Shown here: positions 47,989 to 60,268 of the stretch, piece after piece | How positions within the stretch are numbered: the first letter of the stretch is position 1 | How the letters are laid out: the number at the start of each line of letters is the position of its first letter | DNA from: Tomocerus qinae | Lineage: Eukaryota > Arthropoda > Collembola > Entomobryomorpha > Tomoceridae | Direction of reading: 5' to 3' | DNA: 64,000 nt | Assembly: GCA_020055645.1 (NCBI GenBank) | Contig: CM034546.1 | Location: 133,011,875 to 133,075,874, forward strand | Notes under the pieces: generated by a model | Database searches by the model: none | What the model was told of the DNA's origin: nothing | Seen by the model: the letters and a program-made list of their open reading frames with translations, nothing else | Position numbers and translations under genes: made by a program

Positions 47989-49070
47989 ATGAAGTCACCT
48001 TTAATAATAAAATAATGTTGAATTTTATATTAATTGGGAACAGACGATTATTCCACTGTGACACGTTGGATAAATTTCTATTGCCCTTTAGTAACTGTGA
48101 TCTGTATTTTGTTGTTACCAGAACTCAATTAATTAACACTGTGCTGATAAAAAATACATCCCCACGAACTATCGTCTATTATCCCGATATTAACGATAGT
48201 GTTCCCACATATAAAACAAAATTTCATAGAGATGCCGAAAATCCAATTTTGACTTCAAAATCATTGTGCAACGTCAACTTGGCAGCAGAATCGAACCCTA
48301 AATTCCGTGCAAAGTTTTATCTCTTTCACTGCTTTGGCCAAGAAGTAAATCGACTGTAATGATTTACAAAAGAGAACATTTCTACACAGCAAATCATTAC
48401 ATCATTGTTGGCAGTGGAATGGTTTTAATTACAAAACTTTATTTTCTGGTGTTTAAATCCAGAAATAATTTTGAGTTGCTTGTGCCTTCTCTTGGATATG
48501 GAAATGGAAACACAAATGTAATCTCTACACAAATAGATATTTTAGAATGAAACCTGGAATATCATTAGCTGAATTGGAACATTTTTGGAAATTATATAAT
48601 GGTCATTTGCACAATCATTATATTTGGGTGTTGACATTCGTTTAAAAAAAGGTTCTTACAAATTACGAGCAAATCGCCTTGTTTCTCCTGTGCAATATAT
48701 CACAAGATCTTATAAATTCGACCCACTTATGACATTGGTTGAAATATTGGCGAGTAAACTAAACTTTACAGCTTATAACTCAACAAATTCATTGAAATAC
48801 GCCCCCTTTTGTTGGACTTTGATGTATGAGTCTATAATTATAGATCCTTACGTGTATGCATGATATTTTATAGGATTTCAAAGAAGCACGCAGAGATTTT
48901 CGTTTGTTTTTTGTGAAGTAGGTATAAATTTCCAATCAGTTCCATTAAAGATTTGGCCACAAAACACATTTGACTCTTTGACATGGATTTTAGTGTTTTT
49001 GACTGTCCTTCTGAGTGTTTTCCTGTTTTCACGATTCAGAAACAAAACCGTTTATCAAATCATTAATGAC
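47989..49070 (+). pseudogene. Ionotropic receptor copy F (multiply broken, 3' truncated)
   Basis: The original ATG (47989) meets TAA after eight codons because of a small insertion; a second ATG at 48015 reopens the frame. A 16-bp loss near 48354 shifts it. An insertion near 48490-48530 (GGATATGGAAATGG...) breaks it again, and TGA sits at the same Trp position as in E. Homology stops at 49070, after the first membrane helix region (KTVYQIIND). Not functional. Confidence 0.87.
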
Positions 49071-50415
49071 TAGGTGCTATTTTTTGAAGGTATTTAGTCT
49101 CATTTAAAAATAATATTGCTTTGACAAAGAAAAATCTAGCGATGCAGAATTTACTTCTCTGGCCAATTTAAGCTTTCCCTTCAGTAATGTATTTTTGAAT
49201 GATCTTGGAATGGTGCATGTAATTCCTCATGGTCTCTGCTTCTTCAGATACAGCTAGGCACCTGTTCTGCACCTTGTAAATGTACAATTTCCAACTAATT
49301 TTTTCATATTTGGTAAATCGATTTTCAAAATAAAAGCTCAATCAAGGCTTATGGTAAATCTTGCGGACAGTAAATTTATTAACGTGATTTGAAATCAAAA
49401 CATTCCTTTGGATTGAAATAATTGTATCCATATCATTAAAATAACCATTTTTTATGCGTATCATATTCAAAGGAAAATTTTTATTGTAAACAATATATGG
49501 AGATGATATTCTTGTCTGCATTTGCTACCCATTTCTATGTCGCGGTTAATTACAATGTAAATACTTATAATTATATAATCGATTAGCGATTCTGCAAGCT
49601 TAATGTATTCTACAAAAACTCACGTATCAGTAAAAAAATAATACCTATGTAGCGATTACATTTATCAAAGTCTATTGTTACGAGGTGTCAGTTCCATTTA
49701 GTTTGCATAAACAGTGACCTCAACTTGGGGGTGATGATTGATCAAATAGTGATAAACAAATATCGTTCACTTCAAGTTGAAGTCTTCAACTTGAATCGCA
49801 GAAAAGGGTTATACAAACTTTTATTCATTAGTAGTAGTATTAACATAGGTAATATCTTTTTAATTAAAATGATAATGATAATTGACGTACTAAATGTACT
49901 GAACTAAAAGTTTCCAGGTATTTCATGGATAAATGTTTCAAGTGACTAATTCTAAAAATATGGTTTACTAATCCATTAATAAACTTCAGTTGATTAGTAA
50001 ATCTACAAGTGGAGTAATGCATGATTGCATAGTGCCGGAGCTATTTGTTGCGTACATTTAGAGTAATAAATATGGTCACGGAAAAGGAAGAGAGCGACTT
50101 CTGCCCATCCAAAACAGTTAGCTGATTACGCCAAAAAGATTTAGGTGATAGGTAAATGTAATCAATCAATTAAGTTCCATTTACTCAGTGAATGACATGA
50201 ATTAACTCTGATAAGGATTCGGAAAATACTCGACCTGAAGTTATGAGTATTGTGACGGTAAGAGTCAATGAATCAAAGGCTGTTCAACCTGCAAATGTTT
50301 TCAAATAAAAGGACGGCTTGGGCTGAATGGAAATCAATCCAACGGCCAAGAGCTGCCAGTAAACATCAAATCATCTGACTACTATAAACATCTAAACTTA
50401 ATAAGCTCTTTGAAA
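49071..50415. other. Unique interval before the protease gene
   Basis: No IR or GR similarity and no gene recognised to about 50290. Near the protease, TAAAAGG at about 50306-50312 followed about 25 bp later by ATCAAT could be a TATA box and start. TATAAA at 50383-50388 lies only 28 bp from the ATG, so it would leave almost no leader. Confidence 0.35.
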
Positions 50416-51816
50416 ATGAAAATTTCAATTTTGAGCGTGGTTTGCCTGGCTGTGCTTTACAGTCAGCAGACAGCAGCAGCGCCATCTTCAAAAATCGACT
50501 CTGGTCTTCTGACAGCGTTCCAGTCACAGAGCAAGGTCGACATTTTTCTTGAGATGAAAGACAAGACAGCAGCCGTTCTTGCAAAGGTCCGCACTCTGCA
50601 CTATGAAACCCGAGAAGCTCAAATCAACGCTGTTGCCGATGCTCTTCGCAGCCATGCTGAATCCTCCCAGAAATCGGTCCGTTCATTATTGGATGAGGAA
50701 TCCGTCGCTTACAAGGCCTTTTGGATTTCTAACCAAATCTACATTAAGGGGGCGAGTCTTGAACTTGTGCAGCGTCTGTCTGACCATCCCGATGTCGGTG
50801 AGATTGCCCAACAAATCGTTGTCCAACTTGATGATGTCCAAACGGGAGAAGTAGTCGAAGACGCTAATCCAACCAGCGCTCCACGAGCCAACCAATGGGG
50901 TGTATTGAAAATCAAAGCTGACCAAGCCTGGGGCAGAACTACCGGCCAAGGAATTGTCGTAGGAGGAATCGACACTGGTGTCCGAGTCAGTCATCAAGAT
51001 CTCCAAGCTAGATATCGTTCCGACAAAGGATGGAGAGATCCAGGTGCCAACCAAAACACCCCTTATGACAACAATGGCCACGGAACCCACACAGTTGGTA
51101 CCATCCTTGGAGCCAATGGCATCGGGGTTGCTCCAGGATCTCAATGGATTGCCTGCAAGGGATGTGCCAGTTCCGCCTGCTACACCGATGATTTGACCGA
51201 ATGCGGACAGTTCATGTTGTGCCCGACTAACCCAGACGGCTCTGGCGCTGACTGCAACAAGGCTCCCCACATTGTCTCCAACAGTTGGGCTGGAGGTCGC
51301 GGAAATACCTTCTACGACAGCATTACCGATGCCTGGATCTCAGCCGGAATCATCCCAGTTTTCGCCATTGGTAATGCGGGATCCAGATGCAACAGCGATC
51401 AGTCTCCAGGAGACCGAAATGTCATTTCGGTTGGGGCCACAGCCAGCGACGACAGTCTTGCCAGTTTCTCCAGCAGAGGTCCAACCAATGACGGAAGAAT
51501 TAAACCCGAGGTCTCAGCACCGGGCTCAAACGTTTACTCTGCCTACCATACCAGCGACACAGCTTACACTACCATGTCCGGTACCAGCATGGCCTGTCCA
51601 CACGCAGCTGGAACTATCGCCCTCATCCAAGCTGCCGCCTCCAGACGGCTTTCTTACACCGAAATTAAAAATCTTATCCAATCCTCTTCCACAAAAACCG
51701 GTCTTATTTCTCCAGGAACAAACTGCGGAGGTTCTGATGGCAGCTACCCTAATAATGCTTTCGGTCATGGAAGAATTGATGCATTAGTTGCAGTTAACAC
51801 TGCTTCATCAATGTAA
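50416..51816 (+). CDS. Secreted subtilisin-like serine protease (466 aa), bacillopeptidase-F-like
   Basis: A single exon. The signal peptide is residues 1-21 (hydrophobic, ending TAAAAPS). A propeptide of about 130 residues of the inhibitor type follows, then the S8 catalytic domain from about 158. The catalytic triad is visible: Asp186 in GGIDTGV, His222 in NGHGTHTVG, Ser391 in GTSMACPHAAG. The oxyanion Asn is Asn320 in AIGNAG. The domain ends with GHGRIDALVAV just before the stop, and there is no further domain. It cleaves proteins outside the cell, plausibly in the gut. The gene is clearly GC-richer than its neighbours, uses many C/G-ending codons and has no intron, which may reflect high expression, retroposition or horizontal transfer. 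ATG at 50416 begins the signal peptide. ATTAAA at 51848 may serve polyadenylation. It sits between IR-F and IR-G, unrelated to both. Confidence 0.95.
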   Translation: MKISILSVVCLAVLYSQQTAAAPSSKIDSGLLTAFQSQSKVDIFLEMKDKTAAVLAKVRTLHYETREAQINAVADALRSHAESSQKSVRSLLDEESVAYKAFWISNQIYIKGASLELVQRLSDHPDVGEIAQQIVVQLDDVQTGEVVEDANPTSAPRANQWGVLKIKADQAWGRTTGQGIVVGGIDTGVRVSHQDLQARYRSDKGWRDPGANQNTPYDNNGHGTHTVGTILGANGIGVAPGSQWIACKGCASSACYTDDLTECGQFMLCPTNPDGSGADCNKAPHIVSNSWAGGRGNTFYDSITDAWISAGIIPVFAIGNAGSRCNSDQSPGDRNVISVGATASDDSLASFSSRGPTNDGRIKPEVSAPGSNVYSAYHTSDTAYTTMSGTSMACPHAAGTIALIQAAASRRLSYTEIKNLIQSSSTKTGLISPGTNCGGSDGSYPNNAFGHGRIDALVAVNTASSM

Positions 51817-53493
51817 TTCTTTGTACTTCAGTTTGTACAGCTGACAATTAAATAATAATTTCCTTGAATCTGATCTTGTTCTTTGATTACCTTATGTTTT
51901 AATTCACCTAATTCATCATGACAATTATATAATAATACAGTAACACTACTGTTGTCATATGCCTAACATTTGCTGTCTTACAGTGCATCATGCCATCATA
52001 AGTATATTAATTCATGACGTTGGCCATATAAAGTGTCTAGCCTGAATAATATGATCATTAGGGAAGCATGTAATAGACTTATTTTGGGAACACTTCTCTT
52101 GCTTGTCACCTTAAATAACAACTACTTATGTACAGCATAAAAGTCATGGACAGTTTTTAAGTTTCAGTTTGCATTCTAAGTAATTATCTTTTTGTACTTC
52201 ACCAGATTTCAACAGTCTTATGTCAACAAATATTACAATTATTATAATCATCCATTTATTACGTTGTCAGTGAAGAACAGTTTTAATTAGATATTGTAAC
52301 TATATAACATGTCACGGTTGGTGTCATAGCTAGTAGAATTATTATTTTGAAAGTGAACATTAAACATTGAAAGTAGAAACTTTCTGGTAATACTGACTAG
52401 TCCCAATTCCATGAATTTGAATCGGATTAGAAATTAACAACCTTGTTTCCAATTTTTCAACCAATACATAATTTAAATCATAGAAGTGGGATTTAAATGT
52501 AATTATAGGTAAGTACTTCAGATTATTATTATTATTATAAGAAAACATACAGATACGTCATATTCATTACGATGGCAACTCTGTAGATCGAGAATAATAT
52601 TTTGAGCCCAAACATTTACATTGGATGCAAAGTATAATGACAAAGTTTTGTAATTGTATTTGTAAGTTTTGTATTTGTAAGTAAATAACTAGAAATACTT
52701 ATAATATGAATTAAATTAATCACTCAGATTTTAACAGTTATTAATTGGAGCATTGTTCATTTGTGCCATTTATGTATGTACACTGCACATTTAATAACTA
52801 CAACAAATAGCCAACAAACAAAGATATAATCTTATTGGCATTGAAGTACGAAAAAAGTTGTGAGCCATCGTATTTCTAAGCGTCAAAGTTCATATTATAT
52901 TTACATATGGTACCAATTCCTAATTAATAATTAATTACCAGTCTATAATATTTAATATTAGTGAAGTACATGGTTAATTTGTTAAGTGTTCCTTAGAAAT
53001 CCCTAATAAAATAGAAACTTCAGCAACTCGGTTTTTTAGAATAGATAGTATACCAACCAGCATTAATTAACAGATTTTTCATTTTGATAATTAATTGCTA
53101 AAAATAAGAAACTACCCCTAATCCATCTCACCATAAAAAATTCTAAAATGGAAAAGTAATTATGTTTTTCACGTGTGATACATATTTTTGTTACTACGAA
53201 CATTTAACTCGGTATACCTACAATCTATCAGCCGAGAATTTAATTGTTAGATAACTAAGTCACGTTTTCAAAGTAAGGAGCGTAAATAATATATAATGAT
53301 ACCAATTAAATTAATGTTCAATATCTTAAGAGCTGTTGTGCTAGAAATCCGTCTTGGACGTTCCAGTTTTTAACACAATGAATATTTTTGTGCTCTATCC
53401 GTTCATTTGTTTAAAGCATGATCATCAGAATCATCATCAGAAAAAATATATCTATACACAAATCCTGAAATATAATACCATACAATAACTAAA
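51817..53493. other. Protease 3' flank and upstream block of IR copy G
   Basis: 51817-52680 shows no gene or repeat I can name. From about 52680 the IR upstream block starts, including CAAATAGCCAACAAACAAAG (52805), the site without the hAT elements, and AATAAG at 53103-53108, the site without the Polinton. A deletion has removed part of the proximal promoter text, including the GTACTAAGTAC motif. Confidence 0.65.
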
Positions 53494-55373
53494 ATGAAGT
53501 TGCCTTTAATAATAATGTTGTATTTTATATTAATTGGGAATATTCAACTATTTCATTGCGACACTTTGGATAAATTTCTATCTCACTTTGGTGGCTGTGA
53601 TTTGCATTTTGTTGTTACTAGAACTCAATTAACTAACACTGTTGATAAATAATCCATCCCCACGAACTATCGTTTATTTTTCCGATATTAAAGATAATGG
53701 GCCCAAATACAAAACAAAATTTCATAGAGATGCCGAAAATCCAATTTTGACTTCAAAATCATCGTGCAACGTTAACTTGGCAGTAGAACCCAATCCTAAA
53801 TTCCATGCAAGGTACTATCTCTTTCACTGCTTTGGCCAAGAAGTAAATCGAGTAACCTCAACATTTGTAATGATTTACAAAAGAGAAAATTTCTATACAG
53901 CAAAACATTATATCATTGTTGGCAGTGGAATGGTTTTAATTACAAAACTTTATTTTCTTGTATTTAAATCCAGAAATAATTTTGAGTTGCTTGTGCCTTC
54001 TTTTTACACAAATAGATATTTTAGAATGAAACCTGGAATATCATTAGCTGAATTGGAACATTTTTGGAGATTATTTAATGGTCACCTACACAAGAATCGT
54101 TTTGGGGTACTTGATGTGCGTCTAAAAAAGGGTTCTTACAAATTACGAGCAAATTATCCTGTCTCTCCTGCCGAATATATCAAAAGATGTTTTAGATTCG
54201 ACCCCCTTATGGCATTGGTTGAACTAATGGCTACTAAACTAAACTTTACAGCTTATTACACCAAAGGTCCATTAAATTATGCTAATTTTTGTGGAAGTCT
54301 GATGTATGAGGTGGATATTTCAAACCTATATGAGTATAAATGGAATTTTAAAGGATTTCAAAGCAGTACACATAGATTTTCGTTTGTTTATTGCGAAGTA
54401 GGTATAACTTTCCAATCTGTTCCCTTAAAGATCTGGCTACGAAACACATTTGATTCTCTGACATGGATTTTAGTGTTTTTGAGTGTCCTTCTGAGTGTTT
54501 TTTTTGATTTCACGGTTCAGCGGCAAAACTGTTTATCAAATCATTAATGATTTCATATTTTGTACCATTTTGAACATATTTTCTATTAGCAACCACAAAA
54601 ATTCAAAAATATACCTATGGATACCAATTATGCTAATGACTGCACTTGTTTCAACTTACTATCAAACATACATAACATCGGAGGTTGTTGTCCCACCAGA
54701 CAGGCATGTAATGCAACACTTTGGAGAGCTAATCCAAAATAATTTCAAATTATTATGTCCTATAGGACAGAGACTCTTATTGACTGAAGAAGAACATTAT
54801 GAAGCAAACTATCACTATTTTAAGAAATATAATATGCTAAACAAACTAAACTCGAGCCTTTATTTTTATCATTTTAATGGCAAAGAAACTTTAACATCAA
54901 CAAAAGAAAACGATAATCGCGTTGATCAATTAAGCAACGTCAAAAGAAAAGTGTTTTTAAATATAGAAGAAAGTTACGTTCCCGCCTTACTTTATCAGTT
55001 GCATACAGAATATCCAGCATTGTCTTGTTCGAAAACAGTTGAACCTTCCGAAGAAAAAACTTCATCGTGGTCTTTTAAATTATGTTTTAGAAACGAATTG
55101 TATAACAATATTGTACTGCTAAGAGAACATGGCATTTTACAAATATGGAAAGCTGTTGAAAGTCTTATTATCACCCCCTTCCGTTATCACGCTATGCAAT
55201 CAGAATTAAAAGTTCAAAGTATTTATTTGCAAATGAAACTACACACTATTTTTTATATTTGTGGTTATATATTATTATTTTCTGTCACAGTATTTCTGTT
55301 GGAACTATTTTTGTCCTCCGTATATTCACGCATACAATTATTATTTTTATTTTTAAAATATGGGTTTTTGTAA
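53494..55373 (+). pseudogene. Ionotropic receptor copy G, near full length with two frameshifts
   Basis: ATG 53494 opens MKLPLIIMLYFILIGN... A 2-nt loss at about 53641 (ACTGTTGAT for ACTGTGCTGAT) shifts frame. The frame then runs open from 53642 through the S1 half and first membrane helix. One extra T in a T-run near 54500 shifts it again, and the remaining 290 codons are open to TAA at 55371. All domains remain recognisable. The 3' half is almost identical to copy E. Recent decay; a sequencing slip in the T-run cannot be excluded for the second lesion. Confidence 0.85.
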
Positions 55374-56816
55374 CGTCGTCTTTTAAAAAAATTTCATTGT
55401 ATTTTTTGCTAAATAGCAGTGTTGGAATTTAAATAAATGTAAATAAAATATTTTAATGGTCAGACTAATATAATAAAAGAAACAGGACGCATATAAATCT
55501 GTCAATACATACTAAACTGTATTTCTGAACATTACAAGCCTGCACATAAAGATTACAACGTACATTTTTGTGTAACGAAAAGATATTTCTGTCATTTTGC
55601 CTTACAATAATATTATTTTGTTACAGCTAATAGACCGGAGGTGAACTTGTCGATAGCTGACCTGATTATTTATGCAAAACATGGCATTACACTACTTCAT
55701 ACTAACCTATCTCTATTACTTACAGGAACTTAGGTCCCTTGATGGTTGAGTAACATATAAATATATTGGTAAACAATTGATATAAAATAAACCATTGCAA
55801 AACGGATATAACACAGAGAAATTTATATTTATATTTTTGACCTAAAGGGTAACGGCAACTTATTTAGTATTGTCCCAAACCCCTTTGCTGTCTAACAAGC
55901 TAGACTTTGTACAATGAATAGAACGAAAGTTACATCGATTTTCAATTATTTTTAAGTTTTTCATCCACTTCCCCCATCAGGGGAAGGTTATAACCTATTT
56001 AGTCGTGTTTGTGAACCTGTCAGCTTTCAATCGAGCTATTCCACGACTTTATACAACGAATAGAAAGAAAGTTACATTGATTTAAAATGCATTTGGTAGT
56101 GACACAAAACATGTTAGCTGTCGAACTAACTGTTGCACGACGTTGTACGATAAATAGAACCAAAGTTATGACTTTTAGCAATTTTTAAATTTTAAACCCC
56201 TCCCCCGGTCAGGGGGTATGACCATTTTTGCCCATTTACGAACATGGCCTTTCTATTTACCTGTAGATTGTACCCTGAAAATTTTAACAGTCTATCTCAA
56301 ACCGTTCAGACAGACAGACAGAAAAATTATTCGTATACAGAATAGATAACCTTCTCTAAATAATGTAATGGCATTTTGAGACATTTTAAAAGTTAAAAAT
56401 GGTGCAAATTTTCTCTATTATGAAAACAGCGGATAAAAATAAATGAATGAAAGACTAAACACAACAAGGACATAATGCTTCCATTCTATGCACTTATGAT
56501 GAAAGGGCGTATATAAATATTGACACAAACGAAGTAGCATTATTAGCTTTCAATCTGAAAGGAATGCAATTCGTTACACAATCAAACAAGCATAAACCAT
56601 TTAACAACCATTGTAGAAATTCGAGAAATCTAAAACAAAAAATAACATCAGAGCTATAGCTAGAAATAAGTAAAAATTATTAATTGGACTAATGACTCTA
56701 CTGGCAGTCTCAGTCTTACTCTTTCTGTATTAGAAGAACATTGTAAATGTAGCAAGAGAACCAAATTGCGTAATAGCAAAGAAAAAAATTTGAATTTCGA
56801 TTTGAACAATAGAAAA
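55374..56816. other. Intergenic region between IR-G and GR2
   Basis: Contains a dispersed repeat (55860-56345, listed separately), then the GR 5' flank from about 56350, similar to that before GR1 and the GR relic. No gene. Confidence 0.5.
55860..56345. repeat. Repeat with three diverged internal units
   Basis: Three units of roughly 150 bp each contain a CGA(C/A)-type Cys codon context and T(G/A)TAC(A/G)A(C/T)GAATAGAA...AAAGTTA. The end is marked by CAGACAGACAGACAG and GTATACAGAATAGA. It resembles dispersed arthropod repeats with that tail. No coding capacity. Confidence 0.5.
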
Positions 56817-58159
56817 ATGGATAGTATTGAGGAATGTTTGATCCATGGTGGATTTTGGGTCATTAAGTGTATGCAGGTACTCGGATTTTTGGTGCTGTCA
56901 ATTTCGAAAAGTGAAAATGGAAATCGATCATTTTATTATGCCTTTTGGAGTTTGCCAGTATTTTTTAATCTTTTTTCAATGGTTGCTACAATTATTTATT
57001 TATATGGCTCATTTCTCACAGTACAACAAATATTTTCATTGATGAATATTAATTCACGATTAGAAGGAACTGCATTTATGTCAGTAGGAGTAATCACTTT
57101 GACTTTTGGTATTATTTTTCGATGGACAGCATTCCGACATGCCAAACGAAGTTTAGAATTTTGGAAGAAAAATTGTGAGCATCTTAAGAAAATTCAGGAA
57201 TTATTGAGAATTAAATCAAGCAAACATTTTTTAAAAATCGGTGTCCAAATCCGAAACAGTACATTGCTGGACATTTTTGCTGCAACTCTGCAAGTAAGCA
57301 ATCTAATGGTTTTTGCTGGTGGTAAACTCTTCAAGACTGGAATATCAGAAAATGATACATTTTCTTTGATTATTTTACCTCTCACAATAGTATGGTTCAA
57401 TGTTATCCAAAGTTTGCAAACTTGTACTGCATCTTGGTTCGTTTACTTTCTAAAAATTCTCCAAACAACGTTTTTGAGTATTTCTGACAAAGTGGACAAT
57501 CTTTTAAACGATCCTAAAAACTCCCTGAACGACGATTCCAATTCTAAATATGGAGGAAGTACCAAAAGTAAGGACGATTATCCGAAATATATTCTTGTAA
57601 AAAATGAATCTAGTGGTAAAGATACTGAAATCCAAATTAAAAATTTTATGAAGTCGTATTACGAAGCCATAAAAATGATTAATAATTTCCACAATTCTGT
57701 CGCAACCCAATTATTTATAGAACTTGCGGCAGCTAGTATAATTTTAGTTGTTTTCATCTTCTTTTTCATCAAGTATTGGCTAAGTGGCGAACCTCATAAA
57801 ATGGTCGCCACTATTACCAATATTTATGCCCACGGAAGAATTGTCCTCAGATTTGCGTCTGAATCAAACAAACTCACCAAAATTTCACACCGGTTGCTGA
57901 AGAAAATATGTGAACTGCCAGTGCATATTGATGATTTGAGTCTTGATATTCAATTACAAGTAAGGTGGATTTTTACTACCCTGAAAATGAAAATAGATTT
58001 ATGACAAAATGAGTTCATATTTTAAATGAATCGTTTAAACAGATTCATGCGTTTGCCCTCAATGTGACAAAACATTCCATCAGTATTTCTCCTGGATCAT
58101 ATTTTATTTTAAACCACGCCCTTCTAACATCTGTAAATAACTTAATCAAATATTTCTAA
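56817..58159 (+). CDS. Gustatory receptor 2 (419 aa, two exons)
   Basis: Exon 1 is 56817-57959 (381 codons), exon 2 is 58043-58159 (38 codons plus stop), with the same phase-0 donor CAA/GTAAGG and acceptor AACAG/ATTCATGC as GR1. It is a close paralogue of GR1 (differences scattered, both open), with seven hydrophobic segments at the same places. The C-terminal exon is identical in protein except one residue (Gly to Val). One codon is missing in the second membrane segment (IIYLYGS against IIVYLYGS). The charged loop around residues 240-265 (DDSNSKYGG) varies most. A straight reading would stop at 58004 and lose the last helix. It follows IR-G as GR1 follows IR-B. Confidence 0.87.
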
Positions 58160-60228
58160 GTATGACATTTATGGCTAGCTAATTAGCAATGACATTTTTA
58201 TTTAATTATGTAGATCTTTTCGTCATGCACTACATATTTGATTGTTTTCCTTCAATTTGATCAAAAGTTGTCTACGTGATGAAGATTTTGGGAATTGGAA
58301 AGATGTACAGCGTGTGTCACAAGAAATTACGTCAACGAAAATAATTACAAGAATATTCGCTTACCAGGTAAAACTAAAAGGTGGGCAACTTTATAACCCA
58401 AAAAATTCTCACAGCCCTTTGTCTAACTATAAACTCAATCCAAAGATGTAAGTTGTAGATAAATATCCCATCCACTCCAAAAGATGTCCCATACAACGCC
58501 ATCCCATCCATTCCATCACAAAATATTCACGAAAATATCAATATCCCATCCAGCCCATCTCTATATAATAAAATTATTTCTTCCTATGTTGCAGGTAACT
58601 ATCTATGTATCTATCTATGCCATGGACAATGCGGCATTTTGTTGCAATGCACATGCGCGTATACAATACATGTTTCATTAAACAAGGAAGTCCAATATGG
58701 GTTAACATTAGCTTATTTCGAAATTAGACAATGATAATATGCATAATCATTTTGAAATTCAGCAATGGTACTGGGTGCCTATATTATTATAACATCAAAA
58801 TAAAATAGAAATTTACATAAGATGATTATTTTGTGATGGAAATGATTGGCGAAATGGAACATTTCGTTATGATCGTAATGTGCGTATTAATTAACAAACT
58901 CCTAATCCAAATTGGTTCTGTTAAATATATACACTTATTTAGCATTTATTAGTAGAGTTGATTTTACTTTTTATTACCCCCTGGACCCCCTTGATTCCTT
59001 TGTGCCACCTTGCACATCTTTTTGTAGAATTAAATAACAGTACTGAGGGCCACTATTTATCCTTCAAAAATATTAATTCGCAAGTTGCACTCATGGGATT
59101 TGTACGTTTTTCCAAAATCCCTGGGGGAATCTTATTTTTTCTGATTTTATATGGGAGCTTTTTGGTAACTTATTGGGCTGTTTATTAAAAATGGAGTCTT
59201 TCACTGTCCCCTGTATTTGATGCTACGATCTACAGTTATTGTTGTAGTTTAGTAAAATCCTTTCTATCAGGAAGTTGGTAGTGCAGTTAATTTTTCCAAC
59301 CATTGTAGAAACTAAAACTATATTTAATTTATTGTATTTACAAATATAATAACCTAAGGGAAATACCGATGATTTTTCGGAATTGTTTTTGTTACTGTGA
59401 TTTCGCCCCTTAGCTGGGTTCACTAGTTACCGATATCCAAGTAATTGTCCCCATCCCTTCCAGCCCATCCAGACATCCGGATGGAAGGATGAGTGGGATG
59501 GGGATGTTTACATTTATGAATCAATCCCACCTAAAACCTAAACTCCAAAAACATAATATGTAATTTAGAACATTGCAAGTTCCCACTTTTCTGTGGTTTG
59601 AAAAAAGGACGAAATGTGTCAAGATATGCATTGCAGACTCAAAAGAGTTTTGTGTATTTTAACGTTACTATCCTTGAATGACATAAAACAAGCATACATA
59701 CACAAAACGTAGCTACATTTATAATATTGTTTGTTCTCTCCCACCACAAAATATTTTGGTAACCTTGATAATTTTAGTAATTTGGTAATTTTGATGTAAC
59801 TTTGATAGTAATAACTGGATAAATAAAATATTGCATTCATTCGTTGATACATTAAATATCTCATTTGATTAATTAGAGATTTCTACAACTTCTATGAAAA
59901 TTATTCTCTATACCTACCATAAAATTTGATGAAAATATATTCCACACTTCAAATATGTCCAAAACGTCCATCGACCCTTAATTAAAAGTTTGGGGTCAAC
60001 GATTTCATTAAGATGCAGGAAATGAACCATAAAAATACAATTAGAAAAAGTAACTGATTTTATACAACTAAGCTGAATATAGAAATATATAAGTTGGTGA
60101 CGTGGCGGGATTGCTTATTAGGATACATTCGATACAATTCGTGTCACTGAACCAATTAAAAAGTCAGGAAATGTATTGAAGAATGGAGTGGAGTATGCCA
60201 AAGGACATTTAATAGGTCATATAATTGG
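58160..60228. repeat. GR2 3' flank, shared with GR1
   Basis: Collinear with 33540-34736, with an insert at about 58940-59430. It contains a GGATGGGATG palindromic patch near 59455-59505. No gene. Confidence 0.6.
58940..59430. mobile_element. Dispersed repeat, also present inverted at 62970-63190
   Basis: Shared text with the reverse complement of the second copy: TTTTCTGATTTTA, GTGTTTATTAAAAAT-like, CCCTGTATT, GGAATTGTTTTT.TTACTGTGAT, and an end at GGGTTCACTAGT. This copy is longer. Absent from the GR1 flank, so it inserted after the block duplication. Class unknown. Confidence 0.5.
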
Positions 60229-60237
60229 TATATAAAA
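60229..60237 (+). promoter_or_regulatory. TATA box (TATATAAAA)
   Basis: Equivalent of 34737-34745, 40 bp before the ATG at 60269. Confidence 0.6.
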
Positions 60238-60268
60238 CAGGCATGATCACCAATAGAATAACTACAAA

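Noticed and set aside
50686..51270. 194-codon reverse frame in the protease gene, plus other overlapping frames at 50579-51787
   Set aside because: Shadows of the GC-rich subtilase coding sequence; no domain and no codon signal of their own.
58958..59188. 76-codon frame as a small gene
   Set aside because: It lies in a dispersed repeat that recurs inverted at 62970-63190 without an equivalent frame.
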